DNA of 64,000 nucleotides from positions 21,826,501 to 21,890,500 of the forward strand of contig NC_079880.1 in NCBI RefSeq assembly GCF_029227915.1, in the 5' to 3' direction. The position numbers were made by a program, and so were the translations under genes. This document shows, one piece after another, positions 34,458-44,670 of this stretch (position 1 is its first letter; every line of letters begins with the position of its first letter). This DNA comes from Hydractinia symbiolongicarpus. Lineage: Eukaryota; Cnidaria; Hydrozoa; Anthoathecata; Hydractiniidae. The notes under the pieces were generated by a model, which did not search any database, was not told the origin of the DNA, and was given only the letters and a program-made list of their open reading frames with translations.

Positions 34458-35246
34458 TAGACTAGGGTGAACACGGCACAGTCTAAAGTCATGATTAGTA
34501 GCATTGCAGCCAAGTGTGACCTTGTAGTTGGAAAGTGGCCTTGTGGAGTTTGCAGGAAAGGAGTTGGTAGTAACTCAATTTTTTGTCAGACTTGCAAGCA
34601 TTGGGTACATAAGAAGTGCAGTAGTATTGGTGGAAGGTTAAGAGCTGACATTCAGTTTGTAATCAAGCGTTGCAAAGGTGAGATTATAGAGAATGAAGCA
34701 TTTCCAGCTTTAATGATGTACAGCAGTAGCTCGTTAGAGATAGTTGAGAACTTCTGTTACTTAGGTGATATGTTGGGCAGTAAAGGGGGTGTTGGAAAAA
34801 GTGTTACTTGCAGAATAGGTTCTGCTTGGAAAAAGTTCAGAGAGTTACTTCGTTTGTTGACTAGCAGAGTCTTGTCAATTGAGGTAAAAGGTAGGTTGCA
34901 TGAAACCTGTATGATATGAGAATGGTTAAGTGGATGTGTAACGCCATTCTGAGAGACAGAAAGAGTTCAGATGAGCTAAGAGTCAGGCTAAGTATCCGTA
35001 GAATTAAAGATGTTATGCAGATAAGAAGATTGAATTGGCTGGGGCAGTTGGAAAGAATGGAGGAGGATACTTGGGTAAGAAAGTGTAGACCCCAGAGGCA
35101 GACCGAAAAAGACTTGGCAGGTTATAAGGACAGGCTTAATACAGAGGAAGTTTAGTTTAGATCTAACACAGTCTAGATCAGATTGGAAGAGGGTCATTAA
35201 TATACCCCATCCAACCTATGTTAGCATCGAAAACGGACGTTAAGTC
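34458..35246 (+). pseudogene. LINE RT C-terminal fragment with Cys-rich motif
   Basis: Reads VNTAQSKVMISS, then WPCGVCRKGVGSNSIFCQTC and WVHKKCSSI (a PHD-like cysteine pattern), YLGDMLGSKGGVGKSVTCRI, AWKKFRELLRLLTSRVLS and, after a stop, MRMVKWMCNAILRDRKSSDE and RRLNWLGQLERME. This is the end of an RT ORF from a common invertebrate LINE group, in which the motifs are normally VNxxKTKVM and RMVRWMCxxxLxDR. It starts exactly at the right end of the Academ-like element and ends with a GATGAT tail. A 5'-truncated insertion is the simplest reading. Confidence 0.8.
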
Positions 35247-35280
35247 GAGAATGATGAAGATGATGATGATGATGATGACT
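35247..35280 (+). repeat. GATGAT microsatellite tail of LINE
   Basis: Short run of ATG/GAT triplets that directly follows the LINE 3' end, probably generated with it. Confidence 0.8.
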
Positions 35281-35283
35281 AGC

Positions 35284-35915
35284 CAGAGAACCCGGAGTCG
35301 AAACGCCGGGTTAAGCCACAAGTAACTGTGTTACCTGGCGTTGAACGCCTGTAAGAGCAATTAATAAGAAGTGTAAACTGTGCCACATTTAGGTTTAGTG
35401 TGGTATGTCATAAATTGAATAAGGAGCAAAGCATTATTGTGTTTCCGGTTGAATATATTTTGAAAAAAATAGGCGCAGAACATTGTGATCCTTCCAGTGT
35501 AATATATTTTTAAAAAAAATAACTTTTCACAACTTTAGCTGAAATAAAAACACAGTTTACAACTCATTGTTCCCCTGTTTAGCAAAAACAGTTGGCCAAC
35601 CTTTTTTATTTTTCAGAGAACGTTCCCGCTAAAAGTTCAAACATACACTGGGCTGAGGGATTAGTACAGGCAAACAATGACACATATCCATAGGCAGGCA
35701 TAATACCCTTTTTTGAAAAAAAACTTTATCGTAACTTCGGATAAACAGAAATTCAGGAAACAGCCATCATTAGCATTGGACTGAGCGGTTAGTACAGGTA
35801 AACTGTGTTGTCAATGCGTTTAGGCGTAATACCCTTTTCAAATAAACTTTATTGCAACTTTAGTTTAAATAAGAACACGGGAAAAACAGCCTGTCGTTAC
35901 CCTATCCTTCTAGCC
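35284..35915 (+). repeat. Dispersed repeat family A, copy 2
   Basis: Begins AGAACCCGGAGTCGAAACGC, includes GGTTAAGCCACAAGTAACTG and GTAAACTGTGCCACAT. From about 35,640 it holds two units of about 120 bp, each starting near GGACTGAGCGGTTAGTACAG and running through AATACCCTTTT and AAACTTTAT to GGAAAAACAGCC. Shared with 43,735-44,670. Confidence 0.75.
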
Positions 35916-36164
35916 TAATCGACCGCTGCATTAAGATATTTTTTGATAAATTGTTTCAAGTCAAAACTGTTTCTAAGCATGAAGTTATTATTGTATTGCT
36001 TTTTCTTGAGAATGTATCACTGAGTCTTCGGGTTTGTTTAGAAAATACATTCTTCAAGCATTTACCATCTTGTAAGGTTAAGGTAATTTTTACTTCAGCT
36101 CTTTCTGCTTTAAAAATAGACCCATAAAGGCTCTACGTTCAAAAGTCGTATATAAATTTAAGTG

Positions 36165-36310
36165 CTATATACATTACGACTCAAAGACGTCTTTATTTGG
36201 TCTCTGTAAGACCACTACAATAAAAGGTCTTATCATAAATGTGTTACAAACTCGTTGGAATAGAATGACTCGAAGACGTCTTTTCCTGTCTTTTTCAAAA
36301 CCGCTAGAAG
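36165..36310. repeat. AAGACGTCTT palindrome cluster, left
   Basis: Two copies of the 10-bp palindrome AAGACGTCTT (about 36,186 and 36,274). The flanks, GGTCTCTGTAAGACC and GGTCTTAT, resemble the denser cluster near 38 kb. Confidence 0.6.
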
Positions 36311-37914
36311 TCTGTCGAATAAACTTCCTATGCCTCATATTCCAAGAATTTGAAAATATAACGGTTCGAAAAGTATAACCGCCAGCCTTTAGATTTTGTG
36401 AAAATTACCGAGTGTGATATTTTCTACGCAGGGGATAACCGGAATTTACTTGATTTTTATGAGAAACATTTTATAAGAAAAACATAGCTAAGATTTGCTA
36501 GAATTTTTTTAAAAAAAATAAGAACATTGACAAGTCTGGTATATCTTGGTTCTTATAAAAACGGGTAACCAACCTTTCTAAACAATAAAACCTATTAAGC
36601 CCTTGGGAGAGTTGTGTTATTACTGCACTTATTAACTGTCTATCATTGCTTTTCGTTTTAAAGATAATTTCACGACAATGCAAATAACGTTCTTTCTCTG
36701 CCCATTCGCAAAAATTGGCGTCCAAATAAACGTTTTTTGATATTTCAGAGCTTCTTATACAGAGGTAGCCAAAAATTCGAATTAAAACTGTCTAAAAAAG
36801 GATACATTATACAAGGAAAACTGTGTTCGAAAGACCGCATAGAATAAACTTGTAAAGAACATCGTTTCATTTCAACAAATGTTGCATTTGACGTTTACTT
36901 TTGAACAGAAAAGAATGTGCAAAACATTGTGCTCCATAAAACAACAAGTAAATAGCAAAGCAAAAGGATGGTTTTACACGAGATATGAATGGACAATAAA
37001 GAAAATATTTTGATGGTTAAAAGTGAGTATCTTCGATTTTTGTTGTACTTTCTCGTGTCGAAACATTTGCGATTTTGGCTCTTTTTCGCAGATTATTCTT
37101 GCTCATTTTAGGCCAGTTTTAAATCGAGTAGAGTCTTTTATCAATAGTTGGGAATAGAAAACTTTGAATGCTTAGTTTTAACTCCACTATCCCTTCCCTT
37201 TCACGGTACACATGTTCTAAAGTTTTAGACCTGTAAAGTTTGTTCTTAAAAATAGTATAGTAGGTACTTTATATATTGGTTTAATGAATAAAATTGAATT
37301 TTTTTTAAATATATAAATATTGTTTGAATATATCTTCAAAGAAAGCACATCATCCAACGTGCACAATATGACAGACATTTTCTTCAAGCAGGGCTCAGAC
37401 CACAGTGTTAGTGGTTGGCAAAAATAAAATGACGCTGTTGTTCAAGACAATCTTCAAAGATACTAACTGTTATTGTTCGTGGTCAACAATTTTAATTTTG
37501 TAGTATTAGCTACACTGTATATTTTGTGTTATGCACGCTCTTTTATAAGTAACAACAAGGAAAACAAGAACATTAGTTTTAGTTTAGAAACTTTTCTTGT
37601 TCTAAAAGATGGACTTCCCTTAGTGCATGATCAATGAGCAATAGATAAGCAACAATAGAGTCTTTAAAACAGAAAAACCTATCCTGCACGGAGCCAAACT
37701 GCTGTTTTCTTTATAAAAAAGCATTGTATGTATTATTTTATTCTTATAAAACTGTTTATTCATAAATATGATAGAAATGTAAACTTTATCTTAAATACTT
37801 CGTCATCATTTTCTTAACCCATTTCTTGTTTTGCTTTCTCACACCTCCTTCAAAATTAAAATTACTAAAATCCTAATATGCATACCTGCAGGCCTGCCTT
37901 GGTAGTATAACGTT
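36311..37914. other. Intergenic, no supported gene
   Basis: AT-rich. A 75-codon minus frame at 36,498-36,725 has no motif. Nothing else is supported. Confidence 0.4.
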
Positions 37915-38150
37915 TGAAAGAGACTAAATAAAGGCGTCTTTAAAACGTTTGATACCTATGGGAACGTCTCCAAAACGTCTTTAAAACCTTTTTAACACGT
38001 CGCAGAAAGACGTCTTTTCCGTCTGTCAAAGACGTCTTTAGGCGTTACGCGCTTTTAGACGGGTCAGAGACGTCTCAGAGACATCTCATCTGGTCTTTAA
38101 AAGACGTTTTAAAGACGTTGTTAAGACGTCTCGTGTTTACTGGGAACCCG
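37915..38150. repeat. Dense AAGACGTCTT / AAAACGTCTTTAAA array
   Basis: Within about 235 bp there are around ten occurrences of GACGTCTTT-like words or their complements, several as perfect palindromes (AAGACGTC, AAAGACGTTTTAAAGACGTT). This region is self-complementary over most of its length. Confidence 0.8.
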
Positions 38151-39120
38151 TTGAATAGAAATATTGCATCTGTTCCGTTATTCCTATTTGCTGATTAATG
38201 AGAAACCGAAACGTCGTCAATATGTTTAATTGATCTCGACTTTTGATTAGTAAGTTTGATAATATTTGGCTATTAGATGTCTTTACAATTCCTTTTTTAA
38301 AATATATTATTGCTCAAGAGAATGAGCAATGATATAGAGCATAGAGTCTAATACAAATTTCTGGTTCATATCATATTTAGCTAGTCAATTCATAAACATC
38401 AGGATTAACATGAGATCCTAATTGGCAAAAACATAATTTCACGATGCAAAATTTGAACAGAATAGAAGCTAATGCAACATCATTTGCGTCACTTTTTGCA
38501 GCGTCATTAACATATGTATAACAGGTAAAATTTACATGCAAAACCGAATTATATATTTTTAATCAAAGCGAATCTGAAAGGAAATTCTCTAACACATTTG
38601 AAATAACGCTATTTTAATTTGCATTGTATTGCTATTATGTTTGCATTTAAAAACCAAGTGTTTTTCACAATATGTAATTTGCTGGAATTAGCTGCTTCTT
38701 ATTAAACAAGGTGACGTCGAGAGCTTGTCCATTCCTTTTAGTTGGTTATGATATTGTGAAAGAATTTATAAGAGTCAACACGAAAATAACTAAATCATTT
38801 GAAAAAACATTGTATTTTTGAATTTATTGAACACGTGCTGTTGTACAAAGTATTTAATTGTTTTGATAATTAACACCGTATGAGAGAACTCGCTTGTTTG
38901 GGGCAAAAAAGTTAGCATTGGTGGCGATACCTACTGATTTAACAATTTTATTACAGGAAATTAATTCTATTTAATGTGCATTGACAGGAAGGGGAGTTTT
39001 TTTTTCTATCTTAGCCTTTTTTCTTCTTATAATTCACTCTTAATACGTACCACTAAAAATGATATTCATGATATAATTTAAAGGTAAAATCAGTTTTCCT
39101 GTTATTTATATCCAATCTGA
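38151..39120. other. Intergenic, no supported gene
   Basis: AT-rich sequence without open frames of interest. Confidence 0.4.
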
Positions 39121-39293
39121 GACACGTGTCTGTTTTTACCTTAACTTATGCAAAATAGTACCCTACTGGTAAGGTTTATCAATACAGAAACATTCTGTTA
39201 TGATGATTTAGAAATAAATATGGGAAGATATAGTCGTATATACTATACATATATATGGACATTTACACGTTATAGACCAGTCAAACTTCTGAA
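39121..39293 (+). promoter_or_regulatory. Upstream region conserved between gene duplicates
   Basis: An E-box word CACGTGTCTGTT at about 39,123 recurs upstream of the duplicate at about 41,824. The last 40 bp before each ATG (ATTTACACGTT, TAGACCAGTCAAACTTCTGAA versus ATTTACGCGTTTTAGATCAG) also match. A TATA-like ATACATATATATGG lies about 45 bp before the ATG of the intact copy. Confidence 0.45.
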
Positions 39294-39599
39294 ATGGATT
39301 TAATAAGAGTGTTTTTGTTCTTTAGTGCAGTAATCCATATTTTATCAAAACCAACTAAAAGTTCAACTGATGTAAGCGTCAGGGGAAACATTAAGAGCTT
39401 GAATAATAAACCGTCAATTTCTTTTACCCAAGACTATCTCAAAGCAACAGTTACTTGGACGGAAGTCATTATGACTACTACGCAGACAGCAAGAAGGAAA
39501 ATATTTTGTGGAAGAATCTGTAAACTTCATAAACAACTTATACGTATATTTGATGAGATGGATTCAGTGAACAGTCCTTGGAATACCAAAACGCCGTAG
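39294..39599 (+). CDS. Small secreted protein, 101 residues, unknown
   Basis: A complete ATG-to-stop frame. Residues 1-19 (MDLIRVFLFFSAVIHILSKP) look like a signal peptide with a hydrophobic core, so secretion is likely. The mature part is basic and polar, Thr/Ser-rich in the middle (about residues 48-66) and ends with a single cysteine pair in FCGRICKLHKQLIR, then an acidic stretch. No known domain is recognised. A decayed duplicate 2.65 kb downstream keeps the same start, the KPTKSST segment and the CGKICRLH segment, which shows that these parts were once under selection and that the frame is real. It could be a single-exon precursor of a secreted peptide; I assign no function. Confidence 0.65.
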   Translation: MDLIRVFLFFSAVIHILSKPTKSSTDVSVRGNIKSLNNKPSISFTQDYLKATVTWTEVIMTTTQTARRKIFCGRICKLHKQLIRIFDEMDSVNSPWNTKTP

Positions 39600-40801
39600 T
39601 AAACAAATGAATCTTTATCTAATTTTTAAAGTAATCAAAATTCCATTTGATTTTGAGTTTTGTTGCACACTTTGTCAATTTTGCAATCTTAAGTTGTGGA
39701 AAGTTTATTTTATTTATATGTTAGTCAGTATGTTGTTATGAAACAAATTATTGCTAAATACGACAACATATAAATATAATGTAATCGTAAGTATACGAGC
39801 TTTTTAATAAATTTTATTCATGTACAACAGTATTGAATGTTTGAAAAAATTCACTTTGCAAAACAGATGTATTCTTCTTCACCTATTTGAAACAGTGCTT
39901 TTTTACAGAGACTAACCTAGACTAGCCTGGTGGCTAAATAAAAGGCAGTACTTGAGAATTTTATTATAAAACATGCGGTAATAATACACGAACAAAAAAA
40001 TATATATTTACAATGTACATTATAGAAAAGTAGGTAATTAACGGAAATTTTAATGATCCTGGTAATTCTAGCCGAACAGCAGCCTCTTTCTTCTGACTGT
40101 GGCGTAGTAGGGATTTTAACCCAAAACTTAGTGATTACAAGTTAAATGTGTTTCCAATACTTTTTTCTTGGTTTTTGTTCGTTTTATTCAGTCAGTTTTT
40201 AAAAAAGTAAGCAAGAGCTTTTTGAACAACGCATAGTTTTCTAGACGGAGACACGACTGTCTAACTAGGTGAACCAGATCTGAAAAATGATGAAGACGAA
40301 CTTTTTGTGCTGTGTGTTGACGGCAAAAACCTTAGACTTAAAATTGAGATGAAAAAAGCTCGCAGAGATACACCTCGATTTCTACATGCATTAATTCTTT
40401 AAAACGACAACTTCATGGACACAAGAATACTTAACATTGTTTCTCGTCCACCATAAAAAAGTATAAAAAGATGATAATTCTTATAACAACAAAAAGTTTT
40501 GTCTTGAATCCATACAATGTAGATTAGAGTCGAAGGAAGGTAGAAACTGACATCTGGTCCGTTATCCTAACTCCTTTACACCCGAAGTTATAATTTTCTC
40601 CCCAAAACATTTTTCATGTGATCATTCCCTCTTATAAAGTTAAACAATTCCGATGTTAAATGTATTTACTGCATTTATTTTTATCTTGTGACGGTCATAG
40701 TGGATGTGTTCATTTTCTTTTGAAGTCGCAGAAATTTTTTTTTGAAATTGCCGAAAAAAGTATGTCTCAAATGTTAAATTTTATGACGTTACGGCGCGAC
40801 A
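39600..40801. other. Intergenic, no supported gene
   Basis: No recognised motif. It separates the small secreted gene from a Helitron-like insertion. Confidence 0.4.
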
Positions 40802-41377
40802 TCAATAACACTACTTTAAACGTCAATATCCTATATTAAATAGATGAAGCCATTATAGTGCACCTAAAAGTTTGAGGCCACATAACTTGGAAACTAGGTG
40901 GTGACGTCAATGTTATTCCACCGCGTGGGAACTAGGGACCACATGGGACCAATTTGGGTAAGTTTTTTAAATCTGGGTCCTCAAATCCGTTTTGGAATGC
41001 ACGGGTTTATGACGTCATCAAAATACCTTCAAACCACAATATTTCCGTAACCGTTTGTCAAAAGTACATGATCCTATATCAGCGTTTCAAGATCTATAAG
41101 ATGAAGGCAACAAGCGTTTGTACTTTTATTAGGAACTTTGCTGACGTCAGCAAAATATTAAATCCCTGAGGTCTCCTTACACGTTCTTCGAGAACATATG
41201 ATTCTGTACATTATTTTGACCAGCGTTTTAACTTCTAGACATGACAGGCAAAAAATAAACAAATTTCGCGAATTTTTTTATCTACACTGCACTGCTGATG
41301 TCAGGAAAACATCTGAAGCAACTTTCGTTTTATTGACCTTTTGCCTAAATGGATTTCTCCACGGGCTTTATGGACTA
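40802..41377 (+). mobile_element. Helitron-like non-autonomous repeat, copy 2
   Basis: Homologous along its length to 12,111-12,707. It starts TC after an A, and ends with stem ATGGATTTCTCCACGGG and GGACTAG followed by T. It contains GGTGACGTCAATG, TATGACGTCATC and TTTGCTGACGTCAGCAAAAT. It lies between the two copies of the small secreted gene. Confidence 0.62.
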
Positions 41378-41943
41378 GTAATAGATTAATTTAGTGATAT
41401 AATTATTAGTATTCATCGACGTAAGATCCGCTTTCGATTACTATAAGCGGAAAGACTTTAACAGACAATGCAATGCGAATTTTTTCTATCTAATTAACTT
41501 TTTTTTTTAAAAAAAAAATTGAATATTTTTCCTATACTTACGCCTTAAGTATCAAAACCTTATAAAACATTTTCAGGTAAAGCAGGGTCGTTTTCCCCAG
41601 TTAAAAAAAGTGAAAGTAAAATCCCCAACAGTAATCCTTTACCACAGTTAAAATAAAGATATGATATCTTAAATATTGTAGGCATGCTAATTGCTTAGCT
41701 TCTTTTAAAGATATTATGCAATTATATAAGGACAAAGTAAAAAACGACTGATCTCTTCTCTTTTTAAAAAAATAGTACCGACGTCTACGAGGTATTAGGT
41801 TAATTAAGCTTTCTGATTTTTCCCACGTGTCTGTTATGCCATTAAGGAATAGAAAGTAAAATGCCCTGTTGAGAAGGGTACTTTAAATACAGAAAAGGAT
41901 GTTCAGTGCAAATTTACGCGTTTTAGATCAGTCAAGACTTTGA

Positions 41944-42235
41944 AATGGATTTAATACGAGTAATTTATTTTCAGTACAGTAAGCATGACTGTATTAAAAC
42001 CAACTAAAAGTTCAACTAATATACACATCAAGATGGATATTAAGAGTTTTAGCAATTAACAGGCGATAACTTCCAATCAAGATGGCGCAAGTGGAACAGT
42101 CACATCGATAACTGCTATTCCGGCAAGGACAACAACAATACGTTGCGGAAAAATCTGTCGGCTTCATAATATTATAGAAATAGAAATTGACTACTTTGGT
42201 AGATCGATTTTTAAAATTTGTAACTTCAATCGTGC
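41944..42235 (+). pseudogene. Decayed duplicate of small secreted protein gene
   Basis: Nucleotide alignment to 39,294-39,599 is clear. ATGGATTTAATACGAGTA matches the start, AAACCAACTAAAAGTTCAAC is identical in both, and the C-terminal segment reads RCGKICRLHN. A deletion in the signal peptide shifts the frame, and stops (TAA after SFSN and later) break the rest. The upstream region is also similar, so the duplication included the promoter. Confidence 0.8.
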
Positions 42236-43734
42236 GATGCAAATAGATTGTATACACTAATTAACTTGTCTTTCATATCATAAGCGCATTTTTAACTGCC
42301 TCATTATTTGTACTAATATATTTTGTGGAAAATAGTAATTATATTGTTCATGCGCGACTATTTTAGTGGGAAATATTTTAATTTAACTTTATGGGTCAGT
42401 AAATAAGAATCAAATTATCATAGCGTTCATATAGAAATCATATGTTTCGTTAGCTTATGGGAAGCATGTCTTAAAAGTATTAGTTAACCGCGTACCTAAA
42501 TGGGAGAATATCCTTCTTGTAAAATTTAAACGATTTTTAGCTAAGTATAGACTACAGATTTAAAACATAATGCCTCAGTAGGCAAGTTTCTTTTTTTAAG
42601 GTGGTCAGAATATCCGACAGACTCCATCTGCGAGGCATGTTCCTTTTCAATCAATTTTAGATATAACAAGGTTTATCAAAGACAGCAGGTAGCAGGAAAA
42701 ATCTTTTGAACAGTTCTAAGTTCCTGTTTTCGAAACAGTTAAATCTCATTGCGCTTTCTCTTACTTATAAATAAGTCTAATAAAGCTAATAATATTATAA
42801 TGGTAGCGGTGGTTTCTTTGATCTTGCGAAGTTCTTATAAAACTGGGGTCTTAATTTATTCCTTTTTGTTATAGGTTAACATGCTATCTGCTTTTATTCA
42901 TTACCGACTTTCAAACAGCGCAGTCTGGGCACGAGTAAACGCTTCTAGGGACCATCACTCTCTCATAAAGAATTATTTGTATCATACGGGAAACGGCGGA
43001 AATGTTGGTTCTTTGCTTTTTATACTAACGTTTAACTTCTAAATCAATATTATATAGGGTTGTAGAGACTGGTCCCTATGTTGTGTAAACTGGTGCCTAC
43101 GTTCGCAAGCGAAATATTTACATCATACTGCATTATAAAATGGAAAGAACTTTTATCTGCTCCAATAGACAGTTTAAAATAGATATTTAAAAAAGGTTTC
43201 TCGAGTAAAATGCAATCTTGTCCCCAGAGCTTTTTTTTACTTTTTGATATATGCGTGCTGGCGCAGCCCTTACCACTAATAATATGCGAAACAATAAGCC
43301 CTGAGAAGTATATTTACAATATGCATTTGCTTTCAGAGCGTATAAACTGCAAGCACTTTGCAGCATAAATTATCTTATAGGTTTCTATAATTAAACACAC
43401 TTTTCCGCTTCCGGAGATTTTCTGTTTGTTTAACAAAAAATCTAGAAAAACCGGAGAACAAGAATCAAAAAATCCGAATACGCGCTCAGTATAAAGACCT
43501 TGAAAACATTTTCACACAAAGCAGAAATAAAGGTTAACTGAGCAATGTTATGTGTACTCACATAGAGCATTCTAGATATTAGCCTTCATTACACTGTCTT
43601 TAAATTTGATAAATCGAACAAAACATCGATAAATCGAACCAAATCATAACGTAACGGACAACATTGTTTCTCAGGAGTTTTTTTTTGTTGTTGTTGTAAA
43701 AACAGTAAAAACAACATTATTTTTCACACGTCGA
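42236..43734. other. Intergenic, no supported gene
   Basis: AT-rich, no motif-bearing frame seen. Confidence 0.4.
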
Positions 43735-44670
43735 AACGTCAGGTTAAGCCACAAGTAACTGTTGTTGAACGCCCTGGGGAGCGCTTAGTAAGAGTAGTAA
43801 ACTGTGCCACACGGTCAGGTGGAGTGGTTTAGCACAGATATACAGTATGTCGTAACTCAAGTGAAGCGCATACACCATTGTAGTGTTGTGACTGTCACAT
43901 ATATTTTAAAAAATAACTTTCCTGCAACAAAAGCTGAAATAAAAACAGAGTTTACAAACAGTTGTTTCTCCGTCATAGCAAAAAAAAGAGTTAATATTAG
44001 GAAATTAATTGCGACACTGGACTGGGTGCTTAGTACAGTTAAACAGTGTCACACATGATTTAATAGCCGTATCAAACTATTTTCCAAAAAAAAGTAACAG
44101 TTAAAATAAACACAGAGAAAACGTTTTTTGGAAAATGTTTTCGGTGAAAGCTTAGTACAGTTAAACGGTGTTGCACAGGCGTACAGGTACACCACATTGC
44201 ACATGCGCCTAGGCCTAACAGCCTTTCCCAAAAAACAGTCTGTTGTTAACACTCAGCTTAGCGCTTAGTACAGGTGAAATATGTCGCACATGCGTATAAG
44301 CTTAATAGCCTTTTCCAGAATACTTTAGTTTAAATATAAACATCGGAAATAGACCATCGTTTAACAAAACGGGATGGGCACATAGCACAGGTACTCGTGT
44401 CTCATTAATAAACTTTTGACTTTTGCTAAAGTTTATATTACAGTAAAGTGGTAGCTAACTACTTAATTGCATTTAGTATGAAAAAGATTACTTAAAAATT
44501 CTGTTGCAGCCAACTGTATTTGGTTACTTTTACATTTACCTAGAGGTGGCTAACCTCAGTTCACAACCAAGTAAAAATCAGATTGGCAAAGATAACACAA
44601 AAATCAGAAATGTTAGCTAACATCTACGTTGGTAGCCAGAATCTTAAAATTGGTTTTGTTTAAGATTAAT
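43735..44670 (+). repeat. Dispersed repeat family A, copy 3 (longest)
   Basis: Starts GTCAGGTTAAGCCACAAG, contains GTAAACTGTGCCACACGG, then three to four diverged units of about 110-130 bp between 43,985 and 44,390, each beginning near GCTTAGTACAG(T/G)TAAA. Its last 270 bp (CTAAAGTTTATATTACAG through CAACTGTATTTGGTTAC to GCCAGAATCTTAAAATTGG) match 61,290-61,610 inverted. Frames here are not coding. Confidence 0.8.

Noticed and set aside
43804-44252. ORFs in repeat family A
   Set aside because: Not conserved in frame among the other copies of the repeat.
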